A stretch of DNA of 64,000 nt from NCBI RefSeq assembly GCF_014650075.1, contig NZ_BMUG01000001.1, positions 758,710 to 822,709 of the forward strand, written 5' to 3'. Shown here in pieces: positions 26,751 to 35,483 of the stretch; position 1 is the first letter of the stretch, and each line of letters starts with the position of its first letter. The translations under genes and the position numbers were made by a program. The DNA is from Streptomyces microflavus (GTDB taxonomy: Bacteria > Actinomycetota > Actinomycetes > Streptomycetales > Streptomycetaceae). Below the pieces are notes generated by a model. That model saw only the letters and a program-made list of their open reading frames with translations, did no database searches and was not told the DNA's origin.

Positions 26751-27410
26751 ATGACCAAGGGCAACGAGACCACGATCACGGACGAGCTGTACGCGTACAC
26801 GCTGGCGCACAACCCGCCGCTGGACCCGGTCCAGCGGGAGCTGGTGGAGACCACGTACGCCCGCTTCCCCGACCACGCGGGCATGCAGTCGGCCGAGGAG
26901 CAGGCCCCGCTGCTCGCCTTCCTCGTCCGGCTGGTGGGCGCCCGGCACGTGGTGGAGGTCGGCACGTTCACCGGGTTCAGCGCCCTGGCGATGGCCCAGG
27001 CCCTGCCCGCCGACGGCACGCTGATCGCCTGCGACATCTCGGAGGAGTGGACGGCGTACGGGCGTGAGGCCTGGGAGAAGGCGGGCGTCGCGGACCGGAT
27101 CGACCTGCGCATCGCCCCGGCCCTGGACACCCTGCGCGCGATGCCCGCCGAGCCGCACATCGACTTCGCCTACCTGGACGCGGACAAGGGCGGCTACATC
27201 GCGTACTGGGAGGAGCTGGTGCCCCGGATGCGGCAGGGCGGTGTCATCGCCGTGGACAACGTGCTCTTCCACGGCGGTGTCACGGACCCGGAGGCGGCCG
27301 GGCCGGCGGCGGCGATCAAGGAGTTCAACGAGCATGTGAGCGCCGATGCCCGGATGGACAGCGTGCTGCTGACGGTCTCGGACGGCCTGACGCTCTCCCG
27401 CAAGCGGTAG
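26751..27410 (+). CDS. SAM-dependent O-methyltransferase, CCoAOMT-like
   Basis: 219 residues, class I methyltransferase of the caffeoyl-CoA/catechol type (Methyltransf_3). The SAM loop is VVEVGTFTGFSALAMA; metal ligands fit in FAYLDADKGGY and IAVDNVLFHG. ATG with GGGG upstream; the gap to the HAD gene is 55 bases on the same strand. Catechol-type O-methylation is the family reaction. Whether it modifies the Ter-linked product or is unrelated cannot be decided from sequence. Confidence 0.9.
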   Translation: MTKGNETTITDELYAYTLAHNPPLDPVQRELVETTYARFPDHAGMQSAEEQAPLLAFLVRLVGARHVVEVGTFTGFSALAMAQALPADGTLIACDISEEWTAYGREAWEKAGVADRIDLRIAPALDTLRAMPAEPHIDFAYLDADKGGYIAYWEELVPRMRQGGVIAVDNVLFHGGVTDPEAAGPAAAIKEFNEHVSADARMDSVLLTVSDGLTLSRKR

Positions 27411-27453
27411 CGCGCCAGGGCCGCCGGGTCCGGCCGGCTACGGGGTGGTGGGG

Positions 27454-27672
27454 TCAGCCGCAGCAACCGCCGCCGCAGCACCCTCCGCCCCCGCCGCCCC
27501 CGGACGGTGCGGGCGCGGACGCGGCGGCGCCGCCCACGGCCACCGCGGAGAGCAGCTTCACGGTGTCGTCGTGGCCCGCGGGGCAGGAGGCCGGGTCCGA
27601 GGACTGGGCCATGGGACGGCTGAGTTCGAACGTGTCGCCGCAGGTGCGGCAGCGGAATTCATAGCGAGGCAT
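27454..27672 (-). CDS. FmdB-type zinc ribbon protein
   Basis: 72 residues: an N-terminal zinc ribbon (MPRYEFRCRTCGDTFELSRP, with CPAGHD as the second knuckle, where His may replace a Cys) and a Gly/Cys-rich tail ending GCCGGGCCG. The CxxC pair and tail cysteines suggest metal binding. FmdB-like proteins are called regulatory, but few are studied. It converges on the methyltransferase gene. Confidence 0.87.
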   Translation of the reverse strand: MPRYEFRCRTCGDTFELSRPMAQSSDPASCPAGHDDTVKLLSAVAVGGAAASAPAPSGGGGGGGCCGGGCCG

Positions 27673-27730
27673 GGCCTCAGGCTAGAGCCATCGGGGCCCC
27701 ACGGCTACGGCCTCCCGGGACGGCGCGGAC

Positions 27731-29179
27731 TCAGGCGCCGCCGCCGCGCTCCTCGCGGATGTCGGAGACGACCCGGGCGGCGGTCTGCCGCACGGCCTCG
27801 GTCTCGGTCAGGAAGTGCCAGTAGTCGGGGTGACGGCCCTCCAGACCGGCGATGGCCCGGTCCAGCCGGGTCACGGAGTCGTCCAGCGGCCGGGCGTGCC
27901 GGGGATCGGGCGTGTGCCGGCCGGCCATGGCGAGGCGCTGCGCGTCCCGTACGGCGAACCTGGTCCGCTCGATCTCCTGCTGCGGGTCCTTCGCCACGGC
28001 GTCCAGCCGCTGCAGCCGGTCCCCGGCGGCGGAGACCGCCTCGTCCGTCGCGTTGAGCAGGGCACGGACCGTGGACAGCCGGGACGTGGCATCCGCCCAG
28101 CGCTGCTCGTCCCGGGCCTTCGCCGCCTCCGCGAGCTTCTCCTCGGCCTGGCGCACGTTGACGGCGGCCTGCTCCGGCACCTGCTGGAGGTCCTGCCAGC
28201 AGGCGGCCGAGAAACGCCGCCGCAGCTCGCTCAGGACCGGCTCCACCGAACCGGCGCGCGTTGTGAGCGCCTGCGCACGGGTCCGCAGCGAAACCAGCCG
28301 CCGGTCGATCTCGGCAGCCCGCTCCGGCAGCCGCTCCGCCTCGGCCCGCAGGGCCTCCGCATCGCGCAGGACCACATCGGCCCGCTGGAGCGTCTCGGCG
28401 ACCCCGTGCTTTCCGGCGCCCTGGTTCAGCTTGGTCAGCTCCGGGGCGAGGGCGGCGAGCCTGGCCGCCAGCTCATCGGCGCGCAGCCCCGCCGCCCGTA
28501 CCGCATCGAGCGCGTTGCTCGCGCCGAGCAGCGCCTGCCGGGCCCGCTCCACGGCGGGGGCGAGCCGTGCGAGCTGGGTCTCCGCACTGCCCAGCAGCGC
28601 CCCGAGCCCCTGCCCGAACCGGTCCAGCTCGCCCTTGACCCGTACGAGATCGTCCTTGGCCCGGGTCAGCTGGGTGCGGGCGCTGGAGGCCACGGAGGGC
28701 TCCAGATCGTCCCGGTCCAGGTCGTGGGCGTCGACGGCGGTGATGTAGGCGTGGCTGACGTCGTCGATCCGCCGCCCCAGCGCGGCGAAGTCCTCCGCCG
28801 CCTTGCGGCCGCGGGAGGAGTTGTCCACGGCGTTGATCGTCTCGATGGAGATCTTGAGATCCCGCTGGGCGGTGTCCAGCTCGTAGAACGCCTCGGCGGC
28901 CGCGTCCCTGGCCGCCTGGGCCTCGGCACGCTGGCTCTCCCCACGCCCACCGAACCACCGCCGTGTACCGCCCCCGGCGAAGGCGGCGGGCAGGGCGGCG
29001 ACGAGAAGGGGCACGGGCAGCAGCACGAGGGCCAGAACATCCCGGAGCCCCTGGCCCGCCGGGCCCGTCTGCCTTCCGGGCGCTCGCCGCTCGTGGCTCC
29101 CGCCCCGGGCACCCGAAACGCTCCCGACGGCGGAACTCCCACCCGCTCCTGCCTCTGGCCGCGTGTGTGTCGCCGTCAC
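27731..29179 (-). CDS. membrane-anchored coiled-coil protein of unknown function
   Basis: 482 residues from the GTG at 29179 (AGAGG three bases upstream; ATG at 29224 is an alternative). A disordered, Gly/Arg-rich N-terminus leads to one membrane segment (about residues 47-68, VLALVLLPVPLLVAALPAAF). The remaining ~400 residues are Ala/Arg/Glu/Leu heptad-rich coiled coil with no enzyme motif. The layout resembles TPM-associated or septum-linked scaffold proteins. Position at the end of the Ter region might link it to envelope stress, which is inference. Confidence 0.8.
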   Translation of the reverse strand: MTATHTRPEAGAGGSSAVGSVSGARGGSHERRAPGRQTGPAGQGLRDVLALVLLPVPLLVAALPAAFAGGGTRRWFGGRGESQRAEAQAARDAAAEAFYELDTAQRDLKISIETINAVDNSSRGRKAAEDFAALGRRIDDVSHAYITAVDAHDLDRDDLEPSVASSARTQLTRAKDDLVRVKGELDRFGQGLGALLGSAETQLARLAPAVERARQALLGASNALDAVRAAGLRADELAARLAALAPELTKLNQGAGKHGVAETLQRADVVLRDAEALRAEAERLPERAAEIDRRLVSLRTRAQALTTRAGSVEPVLSELRRRFSAACWQDLQQVPEQAAVNVRQAEEKLAEAAKARDEQRWADATSRLSTVRALLNATDEAVSAAGDRLQRLDAVAKDPQQEIERTRFAVRDAQRLAMAGRHTPDPRHARPLDDSVTRLDRAIAGLEGRHPDYWHFLTETEAVRQTAARVVSDIREERGGGA

Positions 29180-29263
29180 ATCCCTCTCCCGTGCTGTTCC
29201 GCCCCTGCCGGTACATTCTCCCACCAGGTAAGGACGAACACACGGGTCGGTTAGTTCGCGGTT

Positions 29264-30064
29264 CTAGTTCGCGCTTCGAACCTTCACTTCCCCGTTGTCG
29301 CTACGGGCCTTCACCACATGGGCGCTGCTGTCGCTGCGCGGCACCCCGATGGAGACCTCCCCGTTGTCGGCGCTCGCGTTCACGGTGTACTTCTGTCCGC
29401 CCTGCGGGAGATCGATGACGATGCTCCCGTTGTCGCTGACCGTGTCCACCAGATCGGGCACGCCGCTGAACCCCAGCCGGATCTCCCCGTTGTCCGCGCG
29501 GGCGACCACGGACTTGGTGCCTATCCGCTCGGCGAGGACGGACCCGTTGTCGCTCTTGAGGTCGAGCGGCCCGCCGGAATCCCGTACGACGATGTCGCCG
29601 TTGTCGGCGGAGAGCCGCAGCGGGGTGTCGAACCCGACCGCGGTGATCTCCCCGTTGTCCGCGTCGGCCTTCACGGTCACCCCGCGCGGCACCTTCACCT
29701 CGTGGCGTGCGGCACAGTTGTTGATCATGGCGTCGCACTTCACGCGGAGCGTCAGGGTGTCGTTCTTCATCGTCCAGACAGGATCGGGCCCGCTGCCCAG
29801 CACGACCCACCCGTCGACCTGCCGCTCCACCTCGACCTCCTCCACATCGGCCGGCACGAGGGTCACGGTCGAGTCCTCGGCGTCGATGGTGAGCGTCTTC
29901 CCCTCCAACGCGAAGGCCTTGCGCTCCACAGGCGCGTCCTCGATGTCGGCGCCCCCGCACCCGGTGAGAGCCAGCGCGAGCAGCGCGACCCCGCCCCCCA
30001 CGGCGAATACGCGTCCGGGGACCCCGCTGCGCTTGCGGGTCGGTGCGCTGGTAACGATGTCCAC
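29264..30064 (-). CDS. DUF4097 lipoprotein with DNG repeats
   Basis: 266 residues from GTG 30064, with GGGGGA upstream. A signal peptide ends in the lipobox LALTGC (LTGC-G), so it is a surface lipoprotein. The rest is a DUF4097 right-handed beta-helix. At least seven copies of an (A/S)DNG(E/D/S)(I/V) turn recur every 20-25 residues. DUF4097 proteins are called putative adhesins or anti-sigma-linked; no ligand is known. It is separated from the coiled-coil gene by 84 bases, same strand. Confidence 0.85.
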   Translation of the reverse strand: MDIVTSAPTRKRSGVPGRVFAVGGGVALLALALTGCGGADIEDAPVERKAFALEGKTLTIDAEDSTVTLVPADVEEVEVERQVDGWVVLGSGPDPVWTMKNDTLTLRVKCDAMINNCAARHEVKVPRGVTVKADADNGEITAVGFDTPLRLSADNGDIVVRDSGGPLDLKSDNGSVLAERIGTKSVVARADNGEIRLGFSGVPDLVDTVSDNGSIVIDLPQGGQKYTVNASADNGEVSIGVPRSDSSAHVVKARSDNGEVKVRSAN

Positions 30065-30283
30065 GGTGATCGGTCCCCCAGGAGGTACAGCCGGACGGTG
30101 CCACCGGTCGTCGCTGCCGGTGTACTGCAAACCGTATGTACCGAGGCCCCTTCGGCGGCATCCGGGCGGCTACCGTCTCGGGGGTGGGGTTATCCCCCCA
30201 CCCGCGCCCAGCCCCCGCAGCTCGGGGCCCCTATCGGTTTAGGAGCAGGGGGCCCGGTCCATGTACGCTGTTGCCTCATCCAC

Positions 30284-30358
30284 GGGTGCGTAGCTCAGGG
30301 GTAGAGCGCTGCTCTTACAAAGCAGATGTCGGCGGTTCGAAACCGTCCGCGCCCACCA
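30284..30358 (+). tRNA. tRNA-Val (anticodon UAC)
   Basis: Full cloverleaf: acceptor GGGTGCG (30284-30290) with CGCGCCC (30348-30354); anticodon stem CTGCT/AGCAG around the loop CTTACAA, anticodon TAC at 30316-30318; T arm GGCGG-TTCGAAA-CCGTC. The discriminator A at 30355 is followed by an encoded CCA. Reads GUA valine codons. Confidence 0.96.
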
Positions 30359-30364
30359 GTCAGA

Positions 30365-30395
30365 ACGCCCCCGCAGCGAGCCGCTGCGGGGGCGT
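30365..30395 (+). terminator. terminator of the tRNA-Val gene
   Basis: Perfect 14-base-pair stem (30365-30378 with 30382-30395) and a three-base loop AGC, seven bases after the CCA end. Confidence 0.8.
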
Positions 30396-30602
30396 CGACC
30401 GTTGCCGACCACCTGCGGCGAGTGCTCCGACGCGAGGGCATCGGGACCCCGTCGGCCTTCGTTGCCGACAGCGGGCAGCCGTGTCGTGTCCGGTCTGCCG
30501 ACATCAGCACATGAAGCCAACTCGGCTCACGATTTAGCCTGTTCAGCATCATGGATACGAGGTGCGGCCCACCTGTGGGGTGTGCCGCACGAGCTGGAAG
30601 GG

Positions 30603-31172
30603 ATGGCGAGCGACCTGGACGGCACAGCGCACGCAGGCTCCTCCTCCGCGCATCAGCGGGACGCGGGTGCGGACCGCTCCAACCCTCGTGCGGCCCTGCT
30701 GATGTCGTTGGTCCTGGGGCTGCTCCTGGGCGCGCTGTCGGCGCTGGTGATGTTTCCGGCGGCGCAGCACCTGCGCTCTCTCAAGGACGGCGAGCGGGCA
30801 GAGGCGACGCTGTATGCGAGCGGCGCGTGCATGGCGGGCCAGTGCGAGGTCGAGTTCGAGGCCGGCGGGCGGACCGTGGTGGCGGATCTGCCGGTGGGCA
30901 GCGGGGGCGGCAGGAGCTCCGTCGGCGCCCGCATGACCGTCCGGTACCAGGCGGACGACCCCGAGGTCGTCGCCCGCGAAGAGGATGTCGGGGGCGGCGG
31001 GGCTGTCGTGCTGGCGGTGCTGTCGGGCGGGGCCTCTCTGCTCTTCCTGCTGATCTCGGCCGTTGCGGCGGTCTTCGTGGTGCGGCAGTGGTTCGCGGCC
31101 CGGAGGCAGGGCGGGGCCCCTCGGGACGGGCAGCGGCACGACGAGGGCGAGGCCGAGCCGCTCGGCACCTGA
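30603..31172 (+). CDS. DUF3592-like membrane protein
   Basis: 189 residues from the ATG at 30603, behind GGAAGG. Two membrane segments (about residues 31-52 and 133-158) flank a small extracytoplasmic beta domain with one likely disulphide (CMAGQCEVEF) and the DUF3592-like VRYQADDPEVV pattern. The tail is charged. The function is unknown. It lies alone after the tRNA terminator. Confidence 0.75.
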   Translation: MASDLDGTAHAGSSSAHQRDAGADRSNPRAALLMSLVLGLLLGALSALVMFPAAQHLRSLKDGERAEATLYASGACMAGQCEVEFEAGGRTVVADLPVGSGGGRSSVGARMTVRYQADDPEVVAREEDVGGGGAVVLAVLSGGASLLFLLISAVAAVFVVRQWFAARRQGGAPRDGQRHDEGEAEPLGT

Positions 31173-31244
31173 CGCGGTGCGCGAATCCCCTGTTCCCTGG
31201 CCGCTGTGGTCAACAAAGCGGCGGGTGAGGCGCACACTGGCGGT

Positions 31245-31490
31245 ATGCCCCTACCCAGAACGCATCACTGCTCGGCCTGCTCGGACGGCTCCGCAACCGG
31301 CGACGTCCTCCACGAGGACCTCGTGGTCGGGGCGCCGCTGTCCATGGAGGAACTGACCGACGCGCAGCGTCTCGACCGGTTCGCGCTCAAGTACGCCCAC
31401 GACGGTTGCCAGGTCAGAGAGGTCCGGCAGGTCCCGCACGACACCCTGAGCGGTTACGCCTGGTCCGTCCGCTTCAGCGAGGGTTCGTAG
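31245..31490 (+). CDS. small hypothetical protein, 81 aa
   Basis: ATG at 31245 without a clear ribosome binding site. The N-terminus MPLPRTHHCSACSDG holds HHxxC-type residues that might bind zinc; the rest is mixed alpha/beta. Codon third positions are GC-rich, as in its neighbours, which supports it being coding. It resembles no family I know. The C-terminal segment (YAWSVRFSEGS) ends 48 bases before the DksA-like gene. Confidence 0.55.
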   Translation: MPLPRTHHCSACSDGSATGDVLHEDLVVGAPLSMEELTDAQRLDRFALKYAHDGCQVREVRQVPHDTLSGYAWSVRFSEGS

Positions 31491-31538
31491 CGGATCCACG
31501 GGTGGAATGGGGGCTCCCGGCCCCGCGTTGTGCAGTGA

Positions 31539-31937
31539 GTGACCGATGACATCCGTGGTGACCCGTACGTTCCGCCCGAGCGCGAAGCGGTACGGAAGCG
31601 GCTCGTGGCGGAACATGCCGACACGAGCGAGCGGATGGCGGCCCTGAGCCGTGACTTCGACGCCATCGTCGAGGCGAACGCCCTGGTGGCCGTCGACGAC
31701 GAGCACGACCCCGAGGGGGCGAGCACCGCCTTCGAGCGGGCACATGTCGCCGCCCTCCTGGCCCAGGCACGGGAGCACCTGGCCGAGCTGGACCTGGCCG
31801 TCGAGCGGCTGGAGGCCGACGACTACGGGCGCTGCGAGGAGTGTGGCGAGTCCATTCCGGCAGCCCGGCTCGAAGTGCGTCCGGCGGCTACCACTTGCGT
31901 CGGCTGTGCCGGCGGGGGTGCGGAGCGTCGGCGTTGA
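31539..31937 (+). CDS. TraR/DksA family zinc finger protein
   Basis: 132 residues, GTG start. A helical hairpin (about residues 10-90) is followed by the four-Cys zinc finger CEECGESIPAARLEVRPAAT with CVGC. DksA-type proteins enter the RNA polymerase secondary channel. Actinobacterial members such as this usually lack the acidic DxxDxA fingertip, and none is visible here (DEHDPEGAS is nearby). It is probably a transcription modulator, but RNA polymerase binding is inferred from family only. Confidence 0.85.
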   Translation: MTDDIRGDPYVPPEREAVRKRLVAEHADTSERMAALSRDFDAIVEANALVAVDDEHDPEGASTAFERAHVAALLAQAREHLAELDLAVERLEADDYGRCEECGESIPAARLEVRPAATTCVGCAGGGAERRR

Positions 31938-32030
31938 GTGTGCCCGAGGGCTGGGGCGCTGTGTGCCGCCGCCTACCGACACGCCTTCTCCCGGGATGCG
32001 CTCCGCGACCCCCCAAGGCACCGTGGAGAC

Positions 32031-32249
32031 ATGGCCGCACATCCGCCTGTGATCGTCTATCCGCCCTCCGCGACCGGAGGGCGGCGGGTCACCGTGCACG
32101 GGCAGATCGTGGGGCTGGCGCACGGGCGGGGCGAAGTGGCCGCGTTGTTGCGGGCCGCCGGGTTCGCGCCCGGGCCCGACCAGGTCGTCGAACTGGACCG
32201 GCCGGGGCTGATCGAATGGCGCGGCGGCGACCTCGACACCTGGGCGTGA
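32031..32249 (+). CDS. small conserved hypothetical protein, 72 aa
   Basis: ATG at 32031 with GGAGAC upstream. The sequence (VIVYPPSATGGRRVTVHG, GLAHGRGEVAALLRAAGF) is a short beta-alpha protein seen widely in Streptomyces in my experience, always unnamed. It has no signal peptide or membrane segment. The function is unknown. Confidence 0.65.
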   Translation: MAAHPPVIVYPPSATGGRRVTVHGQIVGLAHGRGEVAALLRAAGFAPGPDQVVELDRPGLIEWRGGDLDTWA

Positions 32250-32526
32250 GCACGTGATGCGCCCGAAGAGGGCCCGGTCGTGGGCTCGTGCCGGACCGTG
32301 CGGGCGGGCGTGGCGCTGGTCAGTCAGCCGGGTCGAGCGGGTGGCCCTCACCGTGGACGCCCAGGGGCACATCGTCTCCGTCAGCGCTCCGTGAGCCGTC
32401 ACCCGAACGGGTGCGTCCAGGTGGCTGGCCGGGGCGGCCGCGAGGAACGTCGAAGCTGATCTGCACGCACCATCAGCGCAGGTCAGGACAGCAGGCGCCC
32501 GCGCCTGTCCCGGCCAAGGAGTCCCC
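32250..32526. other. 277-base gap with a possible gene remnant
   Basis: No complete gene. One frame on the + strand ends at 32394 with SRVERVALTVDAQGHIVSVS, which reads as a plausible protein C-terminus but has no matching start nearby. It could be a decayed gene or chance. The last 60 bases should hold the promoter of the DUF7144-like gene. Confidence 0.35.
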
Positions 32527-32976
32527 ATGTCCCAGCCCACCTCACCGACGCCCGGCACCTCCCGCCCCGCCGCATCCTCCTCAGGCAACGACTCCGGCAG
32601 CGCCTGGGCCGGCGGCGGAACGCTGTTCGCCGGGTTCCTGCTCCTCGTCGACGGTGTCCTCGGAGTGATCAAGGGCATCGCGGGGATCGCCACCAACGAC
32701 GTGTACGCGGCGGTCAACGACTACGTCTTCAAGTTCAACGTCACCACGTGGGGCTGGATCCACCTCATCCTCGGCGTGGTCCTGATCTTCGTCGGCTGGG
32801 GCATCCTCAAGGGCGCGACCTGGGCCCGGGCCGTGGGCATCGCCCTCGTCTCCCTGAACCTGATCGCCAACTTCATGTGGCTCCCGTACACGCCGATCTG
32901 GGCCGTCGTCACCATCGCCATCGACGTCTTCATCATCTGGGCCCTGTGCACCGACCGCTCCAAGCCGGCGTTCTGA
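32527..32976 (+). CDS. DUF7144-type four-helix membrane protein
   Basis: 149 residues, ATG with AAGGAG upstream. A Ser/Pro-rich N-terminus of about 25 residues precedes four membrane helices (about 32-52, 77-97, 101-121, 122-142), with the motif TWGWIHLILGVVLI typical of this small actinobacterial family. The function is unknown. The next gene starts one base after its stop. Confidence 0.85.
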   Translation: MSQPTSPTPGTSRPAASSSGNDSGSAWAGGGTLFAGFLLLVDGVLGVIKGIAGIATNDVYAAVNDYVFKFNVTTWGWIHLILGVVLIFVGWGILKGATWARAVGIALVSLNLIANFMWLPYTPIWAVVTIAIDVFIIWALCTDRSKPAF

Positions 32977-32977
32977 C

Positions 32978-34336
32978 GTGGCGGAAAGCAAGGACGCGGA
33001 CCTCGTGGACCTCGCCGCCGAGGCGTACATCTACGGATACCCCCTGGTCTACGACCTCTCCATGGTGGGGACCTCCCTCCGCGACGGGTTCGGGGCGCTG
33101 GCGGCCGCCCCGTTCAACCGGTTCGCCCACTCCGAGCACCTCGCCGACCACCGGACGGAGTTCGTCTCCGTCAACAACGACACCGTCTACTCGATCGCCC
33201 AGCTCGACCTGTCCGGCGGGCCGCTGCGCCTCCACGTCCCCGACACCGGCGGCGCGTACTACGTGCTCCAGTTCGTCGACGCCTGGACGAACAACTTCGC
33301 GTACGTCGGCCGGCGCGCCACCGGTACCGGCGAGGGCGAGTGGCTGATCGTGCCGCCCGGCTGGTCCGGCAGCGTCCCCGACGGCGTACGCGGGGTGATC
33401 GACGCACCCACCGCCGTGGTCACCGTCGCCGGGCGCAACGCCTGCGACGGCCCCGGCGACCTGCCGCGCGTCCGGGCGCTCCAGGAGCAGCTCACCCTCA
33501 CCCCGCTCGACGGCCGACCCCACCGCACCGGGCTGCCCACGCCCGAGCCCGGCGCACCGGAGGAGCTGCGCTTCTTCGAGGAGCTGCGGGTGTGGATGGC
33601 CGACTTCCCACCGTCCCCGGCCGACCAGGCGTACCAGGACCGGTTCCAGCCGCTGGGGCTGCTGGAGGAGGGGCCCTCGCCGTACGCCGCCGCGGACCCG
33701 GCTCTCGTCGGCGCGCTGACGCAGGGGCTGGAGCGGGGGCGGGCCCGGGTCGAGGGGGTCAGCCGCGCCGGGACGGGCGGGGGCGCCAGGCCGGGGAGCT
33801 GGAACACGAACCCGCACCTCTTCGACTACAACCTGGACCACTTCGGCGTGGGCACGATCGACTCGCCGGAGTGGCGGATCGCCGACCGCGAGGCCTCCTA
33901 CCTGGCCCGCGCCGTGGCTGCCCGCATCGGGCTGTGGGGGAACCACGGCTACGAGGCGGTGTACGCCCAGACCTTCCAGGACAGTGAGGGCCGGCAGCTG
34001 AACGGGGCGCACTCCTATGTGCTGCGCTTCCCGGAGCCGCCGCCCGTCGAGTCGTTCTGGTCGGTGACCATGTACAACACCCCGGACTACTACCTCGTCG
34101 ACAACCCGGCCGGCCGGTACTCGATCGGGGACCGTACGCCCGGCCTCGTCCACGCGGACGACGGCTCGCTCACCCTGTACCTCTCCCGGGAGCGGCCCGC
34201 CGACCCCGCGCGGGCGGCGAACTGGCTTCCCGCGCCCGCCGGGGACTTCCGGCCCATGCTGCGGCTGTACACACCGGGGGCCGCCGTCCTCGACGGGAGT
34301 TACGAGATCCCCGCCGTCGAGCGGGTCGGGGATTGA
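32978..34336 (+). CDS. DUF1254/DUF1214 domain protein
   Basis: 452 residues, GTG start one base after the upstream stop and with no own ribosome binding site, so translation is probably coupled. The N-terminal DUF1254 domain has EAYIYGYPLVYDLSM and SVNNDTVYSIAQLDLS; the C-terminal DUF1214 domain has FWSVTMYNTPDYYLVDNP and RYSIGDRTPGL. Normal family length. No signal peptide, unlike many proteobacterial members. No activity is firmly established for the family. Confidence 0.9.
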   Translation: MAESKDADLVDLAAEAYIYGYPLVYDLSMVGTSLRDGFGALAAAPFNRFAHSEHLADHRTEFVSVNNDTVYSIAQLDLSGGPLRLHVPDTGGAYYVLQFVDAWTNNFAYVGRRATGTGEGEWLIVPPGWSGSVPDGVRGVIDAPTAVVTVAGRNACDGPGDLPRVRALQEQLTLTPLDGRPHRTGLPTPEPGAPEELRFFEELRVWMADFPPSPADQAYQDRFQPLGLLEEGPSPYAAADPALVGALTQGLERGRARVEGVSRAGTGGGARPGSWNTNPHLFDYNLDHFGVGTIDSPEWRIADREASYLARAVAARIGLWGNHGYEAVYAQTFQDSEGRQLNGAHSYVLRFPEPPPVESFWSVTMYNTPDYYLVDNPAGRYSIGDRTPGLVHADDGSLTLYLSRERPADPARAANWLPAPAGDFRPMLRLYTPGAAVLDGSYEIPAVERVGD

Positions 34337-34435
34337 GCGCCGGTCGCGCGGAGCGGGATGCGCGCGGGGCGGGACGAGTGAACGTCCGTGGTCCGGCGCC
34401 GGGCCGTTGTCAGTGGTGCGGTCCACACTGGAGTC

Positions 34436-34672
34436 ATGTGCCGCAGCATCAAGACCCTTCGACCGCCCGCCCTCCCCGAAGAGGCCACCGAGGAGGACAT
34501 GCGGGCCGCAGCCCTTCAGTACGTACGCAAGGTGTCCGGCTTCCGTGCGCCCGCCGCACACAACCGGGAGGTGTTCGACCGTGCCGTCGAGGAGATCACC
34601 GCAGCCACGATGACGCTCCTGGACGGCCTGGAGATACGGGGCTCCGGCGCGCGGAGCACCGCCGGGGGCTGA
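34436..34672 (+). CDS. DUF2277 family protein
   Basis: 78 residues. The conserved start MCRSIKTLRPP fixes the ATG at 34436. The remainder (ATEEDMRAAALQYVRKVSG, HNREVFDRAVEEIT) is the helical DUF2277 domain. The Cys-Arg-Ser-Ile N-terminus is invariant in the family and may bind metal or DNA. The function is unknown. Confidence 0.9.
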   Translation: MCRSIKTLRPPALPEEATEEDMRAAALQYVRKVSGFRAPAAHNREVFDRAVEEITAATMTLLDGLEIRGSGARSTAGG

Positions 34673-34691
34673 GCCCGCGGCGGGGGGACGC

Positions 34692-35483
34692 TCAGGGGGA
34701 GACCGGAGCCGGTGAGGCGGCCGGGGCGGGGCCGCCCGCCTGGCCGGGCAGGGTGCCGGGGACGAGGCCCTGGACGGCTTGGACGGCCTGGGCCGCGGTG
34801 GCCCCGGCGGATACGGCTGCCGCCGGTCCGGAGGAGTCCTGGTGCGCCTCCGCCGTCCCGGCCCGCGCTGCGGCCGGGCGCTTCACGACGAACGCGGCCA
34901 GCGCGCCCGCCACGAACAGGGCCAGCACCGAGACGGCCGTCCCGAACCAGGTCGAACCGAGCCACCGGCCGCCGAAGTAGCCGAGCCCCACGCTGTAGCC
35001 CGCCCAGGCCAGGCCCGCCAGGGCCGACCACGGCAGGAAGTCCCGCACCCTGCGGTGGGCGGCGCCCGCACCGAGGGAGACCACCGAGCGGCCTGCGGGC
35101 GCGAAGCGGGCGATGACGACGAGCGCCCCGCCGCCCCGGCTGAGCGCCGCGCCGAGACGTTCCTGCGCCCTGGTGAGACGGCGTGAGCGCGCGATCGCCC
35201 GGTCCAGCCGGTCGCCCCCGCGCCAGGCGAGGCGGTACGCGACGAGGTCACCGAGCACCGAGGCGGTGGCCGCGCAGAGGATGAGGACGACGAGCGAGGG
35301 CACCTCACCGGTCGCGTCCCCCGAACCGTTGACGCCGGTCGAGCCCGCGGCGGCCGCGGTGGCGGCGGTGATCACGAGGACCCCGCTGGGCAGCAGGGGG
35401 AGGAAGACGTCCAGGAGCACCGAAGCGGCGACCACCACGTAGATCCATGGGCTGCTGGTCAGTGCGCCCAGACTCTCAAGCAC
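34692..35483 (-). CDS. DedA/VTT family membrane protein
   Basis: 263 residues from the GTG at 35483 with GGGGAG upstream. Five or six hydrophobic segments with the VTT pattern: VLLDVFLPLLPSGVLVITAA, FAPAGRSVVSLGAGAAHR (the conserved R/G motif) and the FLPWSALAGLAWAGYSVGLG re-entrant region. DedA proteins are lipid flippases or undecaprenyl phosphate recyclers. A Pro/Ala-rich cytoplasmic tail of about 60 residues follows. It is divergent from the superoxide dismutase gene. Confidence 0.9.
   Translation of the reverse strand: MLESLGALTSSPWIYVVVAASVLLDVFLPLLPSGVLVITAATAAAAGSTGVNGSGDATGEVPSLVVLILCAATASVLGDLVAYRLAWRGGDRLDRAIARSRRLTRAQERLGAALSRGGGALVVIARFAPAGRSVVSLGAGAAHRRVRDFLPWSALAGLAWAGYSVGLGYFGGRWLGSTWFGTAVSVLALFVAGALAAFVVKRPAAARAGTAEAHQDSSGPAAAVSAGATAAQAVQAVQGLVPGTLPGQAGGPAPAASPAPVSP

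Noticed and set aside
30284..30358. tRNA-Val as a possible integration site
   Set aside because: No repeated tRNA end, integrase or element within several kb downstream; the following genes look chromosomal.
32250..32400. Short frame ending at 32394 as a gene
   Set aside because: No start with a ribosome binding site and too short; kept only as a possible remnant.
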